From: Cordilura impudica
Lineage: Eukaryota; Arthropoda; Insecta; Diptera; Scathophagidae
DNA: 64,000 bases
NCBI GenBank assembly: GCA_963682025.1
Contig: OY821517.1
Coordinates: 55,648,216 to 55,712,215 of the forward strand
Reading direction: 5' to 3'
A program made the position numbers and the translations under genes. Below, one piece after another: positions 33,673 to 45,444 of the stretch. How positions within the stretch are numbered: the first letter of the stretch is position 1; the number at the start of each line of letters is the position of its first letter. Below the pieces are notes generated by a model. It searched no databases and was not told the origin of the DNA. It was given only the letters and a program-made list of their open reading frames with translations.

Positions 33673-35221
33673 ACAAGTAAGAAAATTCTGGTCGGTCTGG
33701 ACCAACCATACAATACCCTATAGCATACGTTTCGAGAGAGGATCTTGGATCCAACCTTTCTGAGCCAATAACAGGATATAGAAAATAAGCATAAACCACA
33801 ATTTAGTGCTATCGTTACTAACTTGTGGCGTGTAGATAAGAAAAAGCTCATATCTGACGTTATTTTTATATGGGAACTAGGTCAAAAATTGTACCAATCT
33901 TGACAATATTTAGCAAAGTACTGTACTTTTTTCAAATACATATAAAAACTAAATTTGAAATAATCAATGCAATATTTTTATTTGTTTTTTTTTTTTAGAT
34001 TTAAGTGAAGTGTTAGTACCAATAAGGTCACTCAAGAACAACATGGACCCAGGTTTAGATGGCATTTCACCTGAACTGCTAAAAACCGATCCACATATTA
34101 GTGCACAGATAATTTTGCCCCCCCATCTGTACAACTGAATCACCAACCAGCGAGCTTAAAGGCGCGATCCTTAAAATTCCCTAAAAATGCGACCTTAAGG
34201 ATCGAAACAACTGGCGAGGAATAACTCTTCTCAGCATGGCCAATAAAATAATTGCTCACATAATCACAAAGCGAGTTTAGGACGTAATTACACCAGTATT
34301 GAGAAATGAGAATATCCAGTAATGACCATGTCGATATCCTGAACAGTCGGCTGAAAAGCGATCGTCACTATATCTCTGCTTTGTCGATTTGGAAAAAGCA
34401 TTTGACACATTGGATCGCAACGTTTTATGACAAAACTATTCTCCCTGATTCAAAGTTTATATCACCAGGCAGCCTGCCGAATCCTGCATGAAGGGAAATT
34501 AAGCAAGCAAATTTCAGTAGCCGTTGGAGTACCCCAAGGTTGTGTTTTACCAGCACTTCTCTTAGATATTGTCCTCGACACTATTATGGCTAAGGCTATG
34601 CAGAATGGCAGAGGCATAAGGTGGGGTCTGCATGGTAGCTTAAGTGACATATATTACGCAGACGATATCAGTATTATGATACACAACTTCGAGGATATGA
34701 TAGTCAAACTGTTACAGCTAGTCGATTGTAACCGTGAACAAAAGTTGGGAATAAATAAAATACCTCGCCCAAGATAAAGCACATTGGAACGACGGGAACA
34801 TATATATATATAAGTGAAGATCGGTAATCAGCTTTATATGGTGACTATGACCAAATATATTCCTGGTTTATAAATGGTTTATTTTTGAACTACTGGCTCG
34901 TATAATAAGCACACATACACATACATAAAAATATTAACGAGGCCTAGGTCTGTACATGCGCCGATTTTCACAAAATTTATTATCGTTCGTACCTATGTTC
35001 GATAAAAGCTCATATACTAAATTACGTCAAAATATATTCATATTTGCGACCTGTAGTTTGATCACAAGTTTAACATGGACACACAGACAGATGGACAGAC
35101 GGACGGGCATCGCTAAATCGAGTGAGGGATTCTAAGTCAATCGGTATAACAAATATTGCTGGTAGTTACAAACAACAGTACAAACTCATTATACACTCAC
35201 CACAGAGTGGTATATGGTATA
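33673..35221 (-). mobile_element. DINE-1-like element, copy 3, carrying a nested LINE
   Basis: Plus-strand start ACAAGTAAGAAAATTCTGGT, with a degraded GGTCGGTCTGGACCAACC palindrome, and the body interrupted at 34010/34811. It resumes with AAGATCGGTAATCAGC and ends at the ATGGTAT edge near 35221, including the AGACAGATGGACAGACGGAC tract. It is orientated opposite to copies 1 and 2. Confidence 0.72.
34002..34819 (+). pseudogene. 5'-truncated LINE reverse transcriptase with 9-bp target duplication
   Basis: The insertion at 34011-34810 is flanked by the exact direct repeat TAAGTGAAG (34002-34010 and 34811-34819). Broken translation shows KNNMDPGLDGISPELLK, VGVPQGCVLPALLLDIVLD and GLHGSLSDIYYADDISIMIH. 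This gives the reverse transcriptase order with the YADD catalytic box. The 3' end is a short (AT)n tail rather than poly(A). It is a different LINE family from the FADDS copies at 12.4 and 19.6 kb. Confidence 0.82.
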
Positions 35222-35665
35222 AAAAGGATACACAAAAATGTAGGAAGTTATTTACCATTATTGGGCCAATTAAGCGAAGAAATCAAGAAATCAAAACCCC
35301 CGTTTAGCAAAACAAAAAAGTAACCCTCTATCAAGATAAAGCTCGACTGCAAAATTGGAATGGCAAAAATACAACGAATTGAGGTTCAAATAGTTAACGC
35401 ATCCACCTTATCCCCCAGATTAGCCTACCCAGCTACATTTTCCAGTTTCCAAATTTAAAGAAATGGTTGGGCGGAAAAAGGTTCAAGTCGAATGAGAGGG
35501 TCATCTCTACAAAAAAAAAAAAAAACCTATTTGGAGGACCTTTCAAAATCTTTCATTTCGGACGGTATAAAAAAGTTGGAGAATTGCTGGATGAAGTATA
35601 TCGAGCAAAGAGCATAGTCATAGTCTCCTTGAGAAATAATAACGTATCAACACCAAAAAAATGTG

Positions 35666-37146
35666 TTTTTTCCATTTTAGTTAAAAGCCAATGTCATTGT
35701 GAGTTGCTGAGGGTGAAGGTCCAAACAAATAAGTGCCACCCATCATATAATATTGTGTACATTATGCACGTTACAATTGAATAGAAAAAAATAAACAACA
35801 AACAAAATTTCAAGGAATAGTCGCTGCTGGCCGTCTATTGAGCGCAGTGACTGCGAATGCAATGTGTATGGGTAAGCGCAACTCAATTATCGCAGCACAT
35901 AGAGCTCAACATTTGTTAATAGAAGACGGCGCGCGAATAAATACAAGAATAAATTTCCTCCCTCTGCAGTTGTTGAGCTCTTATGAGATGGGGGCCCACA
36001 TACCACCACCATTACCATACTCAACTAATTGTACGATGACTACGACTACGACGAAATGATACCTACCCACAGAAAGTCAGCCAAAAAAAAAAGCCAACAA
36101 CAAAGACAACAACACGACACTTAAAGTACCCCAGAACGAACTCTTGGAAAACTCATATAAATACACATTTGTAACGGCTCTGACGGCTCAACGCTCAACA
36201 TAATACAAATCTAGAAAATACTTATAGCAATTCTTTTTTATTGTTTTTTTTTCTTCTTCTTCTTGTTATGTATATCGTTGATAGACATCAAACACACACT
36301 CTGTGCAAGCACAATCGTGTATCGTAGTTTCTCTGCGCTCACTTATGAACATTTTATAAAAATGTTCAGATTGTGAGTTATGTTGAGTCAGTCGTACCTA
36401 AATATCTGTGTATGTGTATATGTGATGCAGCTCATAATTGCCATGGTGGTGGTGGTTGAATGGAAAAATAATATGTGGACAAAAAAAAAAAAGAAAAAAA
36501 ACTTTTGTAACGGACAAAATTTCTTTTAGGTTTTTTCCACTCCGTGCATTAGTCAAAAGTTCTTACAAAACACCACACCACAACGAAACAAAACGCAACT
36601 CAACATAAGAATTCTGGTTGCTTTGCTTTGCGCCTGCTTTGTTTTTAACTTTAACCTCTCCTTCTCTACGAGTAATCATGCTCTATACTCGTTTTCATGG
36701 TAAATGCATCTACTCGTCGTTAACGCATTTCTTCTATATAGACATTCATATATCTTTCCGTCACAGACTTTGTTGTAGGTATATCTCGATCGTTCGTATG
36801 TTTGGCTCAACATGAATATGAGATTTTCTCGAAAAAAATAAAACTAAAAAAAAAAATTATAAAGACCCAACCTAACATATTGTTCTTGGTAAAGACGGAG
36901 CTTACCATTACGTGGATTAATTGAAAAGTAAATGTAAGTTTAACGGATTTTTTTAGAGAACAATATTCATGGCAAATAAAGTAAAATCATACATAAGTCT
37001 CTTGTGCTTAACGTGAGCTCCTGTCTTGAAGACATATCTCACGGTGATTAAACACTAGACAGATACTATGCGTCCGCCCAGCGCCCTGCCATAAGACAGT
37101 TTGCAAACTAGGACAGTTTGCAAACTTAGCTGAAGAATCGGGCCGA
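35666..37146. other. 1.5-kb intergenic or intronic stretch without recognised gene
   Basis: Contains simple repeats (GACTACGAC near 36038, TTCTTC near 36253, GGTGGT near 36445, A-runs at 36481 and 36842). A TATAAATA word lies near 36157 and could be a core promoter element, but no following exon is supported. No TE termini seen. Confidence 0.4.
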
Positions 37147-38085
37147 TCTAAAACGCTGATGCTCTATGGGTCACAACACCCGGTTGAATGCAACTCCAGA
37201 TCGAACTGTGTTCAACCAAAAAGCTCCCCGAGAGCCGCTCCCAAAAAACCAATTTAAGGGTTCAACACTTTCTTGTCCACCATTAGCAGAACTTGCAAGT
37301 TCACACACATCTTTTCTGACATCTCTTGACACTTTTTGATAACACTCTCGTCTAGTGCAGTCCTTCTTCCTGCTACCTCTGTCATCCCTATGGTTACACA
37401 TGCGAGATGGCATTGACATCTTTCCGAACTTGAACTTCTGGTCCATCGTTTCAACGCTCTCGTCTACTACACTCCTTCCTGCTCCGTTTATCAACCCTAT
37501 GGCTGCACTGCGAGGTGACATCGATAGCTTTCTAAACTCGTTTTTCAACTACTGGCCCATCATCTGTCTCTTACGCACATTCTTCCTGATTGTCGCTATC
37601 ATGCAGGAGTGATGCTATCGACAACGTTGCTAACTCACTTTTCAACTTCTTCAAATAGTCTCCGACTCGTCTTAGACGCTGTATTGGCATTCACGGCTAC
37701 ATCAAGCGCCTTTGACTCGTCTTCAACCCAATGCTCTTGCTTCTCCGTAATGGTATCTTGTCAGTGGTAGCTGACTCACCCGTTCTCACCCAAGTCTTCA
37801 ACTAATCTTGTAAGTATGGCAGCTGACGCAAAAACCATCGGATTTCGTTTTCGAACGTACAACACTATTGTCTACTTCGCACACTTTTCCTGCCGCCGAA
37901 TATCAGGACTGGGACTGATATCCCCTACACTCTAAACATCGCTTTTCAACTGATGTTCTGCCTCTGATATGGACAATTCCGTGATTTTCCCTGTATGGTA
38001 TATGGTAGGGCACTGGTACCAATTTAGTGCCTTTGGTGAGGCTTCATTACCAAGCCTGGCCACTGCCCTGTTCCTATCAGTTGCT
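37147..38085. repeat. Interspersed repeat of unknown class, copy 2
   Basis: Parallels 10863-12075 in the same orientation, starting at GATCTAAAACGCTGATGCTC and running to about CCAAGCCTGGCCACTGCC, with several deletions relative to copy 1. No conserved frame is shared. Confidence 0.7.
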
Positions 38086-38480
38086 CCCAAACTATGATTT
38101 ATTTGCCGCTACTCTGTTTATTTGTAAAATAATTATTTATGTAATTAGTGAAAACGAAAAAAAATTTGCACGTTTTTCCTTTTAACTTTTTTCGCAATTA
38201 TTATTTGAATTTTTTTTTTTTTTTTTGATTAAGGTATCCTTGAAAAAATGTCAGTTATTATGTTTAATGACAATCCTATTCATATCTATTAATTTGATTA
38301 AAATGAGTGATGAAATAGCAGGAGTATGTGCTATATTTATTAAATATTTTCAAAAACTTCCAAATTGGCCCCACAAAAAGTTGATACCGTCAAACTGTTT
38401 CCCATGTTATTGGAAAGTATCAGAAGAATTGGACTATTGATAGGAAACCTGGTGCGGAAAGAAAGGAAGCATGTTGAACA
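38086..38480. other. AT-rich spacer
   Basis: Includes a 16-base T-run at 38211-38226. The small open frame at 38225-38440 begins with a non-ATG codon and is unrecognised. It may be a degraded N-terminal part of the transposase fragment that follows. Confidence 0.35.
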
Positions 38481-39125
38481 GAGCTCCTAACATATCCGGT
38501 AGAAAACAGCAACCCGTTTGATCGTACTTTATGATTTGAATGAAGGTTTGAAAATACACAAAGTCCAAAAAGTTCCAGACAGGAAAGCTGTACAAAATTT
38601 AGGGGGTAAAAAACATAGCACGGGAACTAAAATCATGTTTCATAAAAAATACTCCTGCTGCATAATGGATTACAAAACGTATATACTGGGAAATTTTTGT
38701 AAGATTCCGAGTCAACAGTTTTATGTTGCTAATGCTCGAGGAAATGTCGAAATAAGTTTACGAACCAAAGCAGACGAAATTAAAAAAGAGTTCCTAGCAT
38801 GGTAAGCAATATGCAATTGCGGCAAAAGAAGCAAGCTATTTGCTATAATAGGCTATTTAAATACCGAAATTTGTATTAAGGAATGTTTGCAAAAAGACTC
38901 CTTCCTTTCATAGGGCAACACAATTTGTCCACATATTTTTGGTTTAATTCGCCATCTCGTCACCACGGTAAGAAAGAACAATAACTTGGTTTTTGAACCA
39001 AGGAAAGCAAATCCTCCAATATGCGGAAGATTTTAAATGGAGATGAACTACTTGTTCCAAAAATGTGACGGAAACCACTATAAAATCTCTAATGGAAAGG
39101 TTTCCGCAAATAGTCCATAAGTAGT
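38481..39125 (+). pseudogene. Degenerate Tc1/mariner-like transposase
   Basis: The open frame 38518-38805 reads KVQKVPDRKA, CCIMDYKTYILGNF (first catalytic Asp block) and SQQFYVANARGNVEISLRTK...EIKKEFLAW. Broken frames follow with CLQKRLLPFI-like and FWFNSPSRHH-like remnants to about 39120. It belongs to an insect Tc1/mariner lineage in which the first block is MDDETY. Its sister fragment is at 25150-25380. Confidence 0.6.
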
Positions 39126-39485
39126 GATTAGAACTATAAAAGTTATCTTTTTTTTTTTGTAAGCTCTAATATAATTTCAATAAAAAAAAATTCAAAACTA
39201 GGTTCAGTGTTTTCCTTGTTATTACATTTTGTGCATGTTAAAGTTTTTCGATCTCACTGTTTATGTAATATACACACTAGGCTGTTCGCAGCTTGTATGG
39301 GATCTTTTATTTTTTTATTTTCTTAATACACTGAAATCTCCAGTAGGCGGACACCGGCCGTCACAGCAAATTTGATCGTTAACGGGAGGTGTCCGTCTTC
39401 TGGATAGTTCATTTAAAAAGGTAAGGATTAATATTTAATATGCTATTATGAGTAGAACAAATTTAAACGCATTGCAACTTAAATA
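39126..39485. other. Spacer
   Basis: Includes AATCTCCAGTAGGCGGACACCGGCC...GTGTCCGTCTTCTGGATAG (39336-39409), which may be an imperfect inverted repeat. No gene seen. Confidence 0.35.
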
Positions 39486-40786
39486 AAGGGTCCGCCATCT
39501 AACGTTTTTTTTTCAACTATTGCTTATTTCGTGAATGGTAACACTTAGCTCATGTCTGATTTGACAGATAAGGATAAATCCTTCCGCTGAACGAATATGG
39601 TTGTGTATACGCTTCAACAACGCTGGGAAATATTGCGACATTACTTTGAAAATCATGGTAATGTTGCAGAATGTGTGCGAAAATTGCGTACGGATTTTGG
39701 AAGAAGAGAAGCACCGTCAGCTCCGTATGTTCGTTATCTTGTGAAAAAAGTGAAGGAAACTGGCATCCTCATCGATAAGCCAAAGCGTGAAAAGCCAAAA
39801 ACAGTGCGTACACCCGAGAATATTGCTGCTGTGGCAGAAAGTGTGCGTGAAGCGCCATCAACATCAATTCACCGTCGCTCTCTAGAATTGAACATTTCGG
39901 AGGCATCATTGAGACGAATTTTGCATAAGGATCCTGGTATGACGCCATACAAAGTCCAATTGGTTCAGAAGTTGAAGCCAACTGACCATCCAATGCGTTT
40001 TCGCTTCGCTAAGTGGGCCTGCGATCGACTTACAGAAGATGCCGATTTTGCCAAAAAAAATCATCTTTTCAGATGAAGCTCATTTTGATCTTGGCGGGTA
40101 TGTAAACAAGCAAAATTGTCGCATTTGGGGCACAGAAAACCTGCACACATACATTGAAAAGCCGATACACCCAAAACGAGTCACTGTTTCGTGCGGATTT
40201 TGGTCCAGAGGCATAATTGGGACATTTTTCTTCGAAAATGAGCAAGGAGTGGCCGTTACAGTCAATGGCGATCGTTATCGGACCATGTTGAACGAATTTT
40301 TGTTCACAAAAATTGAAGAGGAGGATATTGGCAACATTTGGTATCAACAGGACGGCGCTACGTGCCACACAGCCGAAGCTACACTCGATGTTTTGCGCCC
40401 TGTTTTTGAAGATCACATTATCAGCCGCAGAGCTGATGTCGTTTGGTCACCTCGGAGCTGCGATTTGACGCCGTTGGACTATTATTTGTGGGGTGCCCTC
40501 AAAGATAAGTGTTACGCCAACAAGCCAGAGACAATTGAAGCTTTAAAGGACAATATTCGTGAAGCCATTGGTGAAATACAGCTGCACACAATCGATAATG
40601 TGCTTAAAAATTGGACCGATCGTGTAGGCTACTGCATGGCCAGCCTAGGCAGCCATTTGAATGAAATTATTTTCCATTATTAACCGGAAGGATTGTACTT
40701 TCAAATAAAAAAAGAAATTTGAGATAATATTCAGCAGTTTTTTTTTATAGCATTTTCAAAAAAAAAAAGTTATTTGGCGGACCCTT
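39486..40786 (+). mobile_element. DD41D mariner-like element, copy C
   Basis: 1,301 bp with termini AAGGGTCCGCC / GGCGGACCCTT flanked by TA (39484-39485, 40787-40788). It is the best preserved of the three close copies. Confidence 0.92.
39597..40683 (+). pseudogene. DD41D transposase with a single frameshift (copy C)
   Basis: ATG 39597 opens a 159-codon frame with the paired helix-turn-helix. After DADFAKK the A-run (8 A, 40053-40060) shifts the frame, and the rest continues in another frame from IIFSDEAHFDLGG to GSHLNEIIFHY at 40683. All three catalytic Asp are kept (FSDEAH; QQDGATCHTAE; CDLTPLDYYLWG, 41 residues between the last two). One base in the A-run is the only clear lesion seen over about 360 codons, so it is either a young pseudogene or a slippage-dependent gene. 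Confidence 0.9.
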
Positions 40787-40858
40787 TATATATGTTTATT
40801 TATTTATTAAATTCATTTTAGTTTATGTATGAAACATACACATAAAACATATAACAAA

Positions 40859-41631
40859 ACAAGTAGGAAATTATAGTCGGTCTAGACCGACTATACGATA
40901 CCCTATACCTATCTCTTCGGTCCAACTAATTCGATATAGAAAATAAGCATAAACCAAATTTGAGTGGCATTGTCATTAATTTTTTTTGGCTGCAGATATG
41001 AAAAAGTTCATATCGGATGCTATATTTATATGGGGACTAGGTCGAAATATGGACCGATTCTGACCATATTTGGTAGTCGCTTATATTTTGAAAAAATAAA
41101 TACAAACCAAGTTTGAGAAAAATTTGTGCAATATTTTGGTTTTTTGATAGATTTAAGTGAAGACGGGAAGCAGCTCTATATGGGGCCTATGACTAAGAAT
41201 TGTCCTATGGGGGTTATTTTTGGACTACTGATTAACGAATATAATAAACACATACAAACCCAATTTGACTGAGATCTATATGATAATTTGGATCTTATGG
41301 CAATTTATTAATTTGCATAGGGGTCATTTGTATGGGGCCTAGCACTGAACATCGGCCGAATTCCACCACTTTTAATAGCGTTCATCCTATGGCCTATAAA
41401 AGCTTATATACCAAATTTCATCAAAATAGATTAATATTTGCGACCTGTTGTTTAATTACAAGGTTTACATGGACACACAGACGGACAGGCGGACGGACGG
41501 ACATCGCTAAATAGACTCAGAAAGTGATTCAGAGTCGACCGGTATAATAAAAGATATAGATCAAATATTTTTGGTAGTTACAAACAGCAGCACTAAGTCA
41601 TACCCAAACCACATGCTGGTATAGGGTATAA
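40859..41631 (-). mobile_element. DINE-1-like element, copy 4
   Basis: Plus-strand start ACAAGTAGGAAATTATAGTC with the perfect palindrome TAGTCGGTCTAGACCGACTA (40874-40893). The CACACAGACGGACAGGCGGA tract is near 41474, and the edge GGTATAGGGTATA is at 41631. Confidence 0.78.
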
Positions 41632-41689
41632 TGAGATCGATCTTTTTTAGTATAAAAAAAATTACTTCAAAAAACTTCAATTTATGTGG

Positions 41690-43210
41690 TAGTGAAAAAG
41701 AACTGGCGGATTGTAGCCTGCTTAGAGTTCGCTTGCTTCCATTTTTTGTGCATTTCTCCAAAACGGGTTTCCAAATTGTTTAATTTTTTATATGACATAA
41801 AATCACTTAAAGCAAAAGCTTTCAAACATGCAATCTGTGTTAGGGCTTCTTCGAACGATTTAATTTTATCGATTTCTTGCTCTGCAACATCCTCTTCTGA
41901 ATCACTTGATAATATTTTGAAGTTTATTTCAATGTCACCATTTTATGCAGTGTTATCGATGTGTAAAAATTCTTCAAAACTAGGCTCATCAGTTTCTGAA
42001 ATTCTTCGAAAATTCAGAAGTGTTGCTAATGGCACATCATCTTCGGGTTCAAATTCGTCTACAATTTGGTTTTGATCCATGAATCCGGCTTTGCGAAAAC
42101 AGTTTTTTATTGTAGAAGGTTCAACTTTATTCCATGCGATTTTCATAAAACATTTTGCGTCCAGAACAGTGATACTCTTTGAAAGCTCTGATACTGATTT
42201 GGCCGAACTCATTTTTGAGATTACGTAATTCAAAATCAAACTTCTTTAGTTAACTTTAAAATTTTGAACTATGCCTTGGTCCAGAGGTTGGCAAATCGAT
42301 GTTGTATGTGCTGGCAAAAAGCTTACATTAATATTGGTAAGTTACAAGTCCCTAGGATGAGATGCAGCATTGTCTAAAAATAAAAGAATTTTTCTATTGC
42401 AAGACTTAATTTTGTTATCCAAATGATGCAACCACTCGCTCATTGTGTCTCCCGTCATACAGGCCTTTTTATTGGATTTCCTTTTTTTTAAATGCGGGGG
42501 GCGAGCAGCTTCACCAATAACTAACATTATTTCTTTCACCCACCATGTTTACACAAAACAAGATTGTTAACCTTTTTTTGACAATTTACTTCCGGTACAT
42601 TTTTCTGATTTAAGGCCAAAGTTTTTATAGGAAGTGCTCGAAAAAAACCACTCTCGTCTGCATTGTAAATGTCTTCGGGCTTATAGTTACAAAGTATTGA
42701 AGGGAGTTTTGTCTTAAATTGCATCACATCTTCTGGAGTAACGTCCGCGGCCTCTCCTGAAATGCACCTAAAAGCAACACTGTGTCGCTTGCGCCATTTT
42801 TGTAGCCACCCACTTGAAGCAGAAAATCTATGATAATCAATTTTCTCAGCTATTTTTTTCGTCTTTGCCTTTACATTTGGTCCTGATATAGGCAAATTCT
42901 TGCTTCCGGTAATTACAAACCAATCAAAACACATATTGTCAACTTCCGAACCTTTTGTCGAAAAACAATTCTTTTTATAATTAATGTTAAATCCAGATTG
43001 CCATCTGGCTCTAAGATGTTCATTATCTTTTAGAATGCTCGCAGACTGAGTTTTTCCAATATTAAATCTTAAAAAATATAAAATGTTTAAAAATTTTTTT
43101 TTTTTATTGCAATACCTTTTTGCAATTTCACGTACTGAAAGATTTTCTTGTTCTTGAACATTTATAATTTTAATTTTTTCTTTTAATGTAAGAGAATTTC
43201 GCCCAGCCAT
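41690..43210 (-). pseudogene. pogo/Tigger-type transposase, degenerate
   Basis: From ATG 43210 the minus strand reads MAGRNSLTLKEKIKIINVQE (CENP-B-like N-terminal helix-turn-helix). A second DNA-binding domain follows (KIDYHRFSASSGWLQKWRKRHSV), then the DDE_1 catalytic start DIYNADESGFF near 42660. Next come SNKKACMTGDTMSEWL and ILLFLDNAASHP (second Asp) in frame 42342-42539. After frameshifts, LPAHTTS..QPLDQGIVQNFK leads to a C-terminal acidic tail ending near 41690. Several stops and at least one frameshift. I found no convincing terminal repeats. Confidence 0.85.
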
Positions 43211-43409
43211 GTGACAATTAAAGTTCTTCAATAAATTGTTATAACACCTTACTCCCAAATGAACTCGCTTAAAAAAACAAGAAAACCATGCAACAAACTT
43301 TCAATGATCAATTGGATAAGGGGGAATGGGGTGCACCCATGGCAGACAGACAGACAGAGAGTATGAGTTAAAAGAGAGAGTTTAAAAATAAGTACCGTTT
43401 TGACATTAA

Positions 43410-43860
43410 TTTAGAACGGCATAACAATAGATGGGATGCTAAATACTTTACACACGATCATTTTGGGATCAGGAGAATGTAAAAATGTTGTTGTTGTAAA
43501 TTATTTCAATGTCTTTACAAATGTGAGCTCGATTTTCTTAATCAAGTGGTCTGCGGCGTAATTATTGCCTGGGGAACTTGATATAACTTGGCTATTTTTC
43601 AACTGATAATAGATTTTGTGATTTTATTAGAAAGATAATTGAAACGCAATTACTAATATCAAAATTTTTGTGAAAAATAATTTTTTTTTTGATAATTTTT
43701 ACATATAAATGCATATTTGAACTTTGAACTCAATGCGCGTCCAGAAGGCATTGTCCGATTCGGCTCAAATTTTGCGCACTAAAGTTTTAGATCCAGTATC
43801 ACATACCGATCCGCACACCCCAAAATTCGACCAAAAATTTTTTTTCGTAAAAACCGCTGT
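43410..43860. repeat. Repeat family ending in GTCACCCTA, copy 1
   Basis: The first half (43410-43600) matches the reverse complement of 63480-63715, for example ATTTAGAACGGCATAACA and TCTTAATCAAGTGGTCTGCGGC. The second half (43680-43860) matches the reverse complement of 57590-57790 (CAATGCGCGTCCAGAAGGCATTG). It ends GTCACCCTATTG, like an element terminus. No coding sequence recognised. Confidence 0.65.
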
Positions 43861-43891
43861 CACCCTATTGTCTATAGACGTATAATTTTTA

Positions 43892-44113
43892 TAATTGGAC
43901 CCCCTTGAATGGTTACAAAGAGACGATTACTGTGCTAGCAACTTTCAACATTTAAACGTTGTGAACGATGCAGCAGAGAGAGCAGTTAAACTTTTAGCGG
44001 AATTCAATCGCTCCTTGACCTACGATGAGCAAGATAAGCAGTTCCTACTTCAAGTTGTTGAGCACTATCGTCAATTATATCCATCTCACAACAAATTCGC
44101 TTTCATGAATTAA
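43892..44113 (+). pseudogene. Unrecognised protein fragment (~72 codons)
   Basis: An open frame without ATG, cut off at its 5' end by a stop at 43892. It reads LEWLQRDDYC..., HLNVVNDAAERAVKLLAEFN, YDEQDKQFLLQVVEHYR and stops at 44113. Its charged amphipathic composition looks like true coding sequence and it resembles the C-terminus of an insect transposon-associated protein family that I cannot name. The DD41D element D begins 62 bp downstream. Confidence 0.4.
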
Positions 44114-44174
44114 TAACAAACATCAGAATAATCCGCCGAATGGTGATGGGTTTACAAATAACGATATCTATATA

Positions 44175-45440
44175 AAGCGTCCGCCAAATAACTTTTTACT
44201 TTGAAAATGCTATAAAAAAAAACTAATGAATATTATCTCAAATTTCTTTTTTTATTTGAAAGTACAATCCTTCCGGTTAATAATGGAAAATAATTTCATT
44301 CAAATGGCTGCCTCGGCTGGCTCGATTGTGTGCAGCTGTATTTCACCAATGGCTTCACGAATATTGTCCTTTAAAGCTTCAATTGTCTCTGGCTTGTTGG
44401 CGTAACACTTACCTTTGAGGGCACCCCACAAATAATAGTCCAACGGTGTCAAAACGAAGCTCCGAGGTGGCCAAACGACATCAGCTCTGCGGCTGATAAT
44501 GCGATCTTCAAGAACAGGGCGCAAAACATCGAGTGTAGCTTCGGCTGTGTGGCACGTAGCGCCGTCCTGTTGAAACCAAACGTTGCCAATATCCTCCTCT
44601 TCAATTTTTGTGAACAAAAATTCGTTCAACATGGACCGATAACGATCGCCATTGACTGTAACGGCCACTCCTTGCTCATTTTCGAAGAAAAATGGCCCAA
44701 TTATGCCTCTGGACCAAAATCCGCACCAAACAGTGACTCGTTTTGGGTGTATCGGCTTTTCAATGTATGCGTGCGGGTTTTCTGTGCCCCAAATGCGACA
44801 ATTTTGCTTGATTACATACCCGCCAAGATCAAAATGAGCTTCATCTGAAAAGATGATTTTTTTTTTTTGGCAAAATCGGCATCTTCTGTAAGTCGATCGC
44901 AGGCCCATTTAGCGAAGCGAAAACGCATTGGATGGTCAGTTGGCTTCAACTCCTGAACCAATTGGACTTTGTATGGCGTCATACCAAGGTCTGTATGCAA
45001 AATTCGTCTCAATGATGCCTCCGAAATGTTCAATTCTTGAGAACGACGGTGAATTGATGTTGATGGCGCTTCACGCACACTTTCTGCCACAGCAGCAATA
45101 TTCTCGGGTGTACGCACTGTTTTTGGCTTTCCACGCTTTGGTTTATCGATGAGGATGCCAGTTTCTTTTACTTTTTTCACAATATAACGAACATACGGAG
45201 CTGACGGTGCTTCTCTTCTTTCAAAATCCGTACGCAATTTTCGCACACATTCTGCAACATTACCATGATTTTCAAAGTAATGTCGCAATATTTCCCAGCG
45301 TTATTCAGGCGTATACACAAACATATTCGAACAGCGGAAGGATAAAACTAATTATCTGTCAAATCAGACATGAGCTAAGTGTTAAAATTCACGAAATAAG
45401 CACTAGTTGAAAAAAAAAAAACGTTAGATGGCGTACCCTT
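44175..45440 (-). mobile_element. DD41D mariner-like element, copy D
   Basis: 1,266 bp flanked by TA (44173-44174, 45441-45442). Its termini AAGCGTCCGCC (plus) and AAGGGTACGCC (minus) each have one change from copies B and C. Confidence 0.9.
44300..45324 (-). pseudogene. DD41D transposase, frameshifted and C-terminally deleted (copy D)
   Basis: ATG at 45324 (MFVYTPE) is followed by a stop in the seventh codon after it. The body then matches copies B and C with the helix-turn-helix domains, IIFSDEAHFDLGG, QQDGATCHTAE and LTPLDYYLWG. The A-run before IIFSDEAH is 12 A (44867-44878 as T on the plus strand) and breaks the frame. About 50 bp near the 3' end are deleted, so the reading frame ends EIQLHTIEPAEAAI instead of the normal GSHLNEIIFHY tail. 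Confidence 0.88.
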
Positions 45441-45444
45441 TATA

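Larger units (their letters stand above)
33322..35665 (+). pseudogene. mariner transposase split by a DINE-1-like insertion
   Basis: The first part (33322-33672) reads [37 protein letters not shown] and GESAANKTKESLIGII in broken frames. The frame resumes after the insertion (35227-35665) with LLGQLSEEIKKSKPPFSKTKKV, YQDKARLQ (second catalytic block) and FPNLKKWLGGKRFKSNE, then the tail. The two parts fit end to end in a mariner transposase with only a short gap, so the DINE-1-like element landed inside it. The N-terminus before ATIYNW is missing. Confidence 0.75.

Noticed and set aside
36150..36200. TATAAATA core promoter
   Set aside because: A single AT-rich word with no clear initiator and no following exon.
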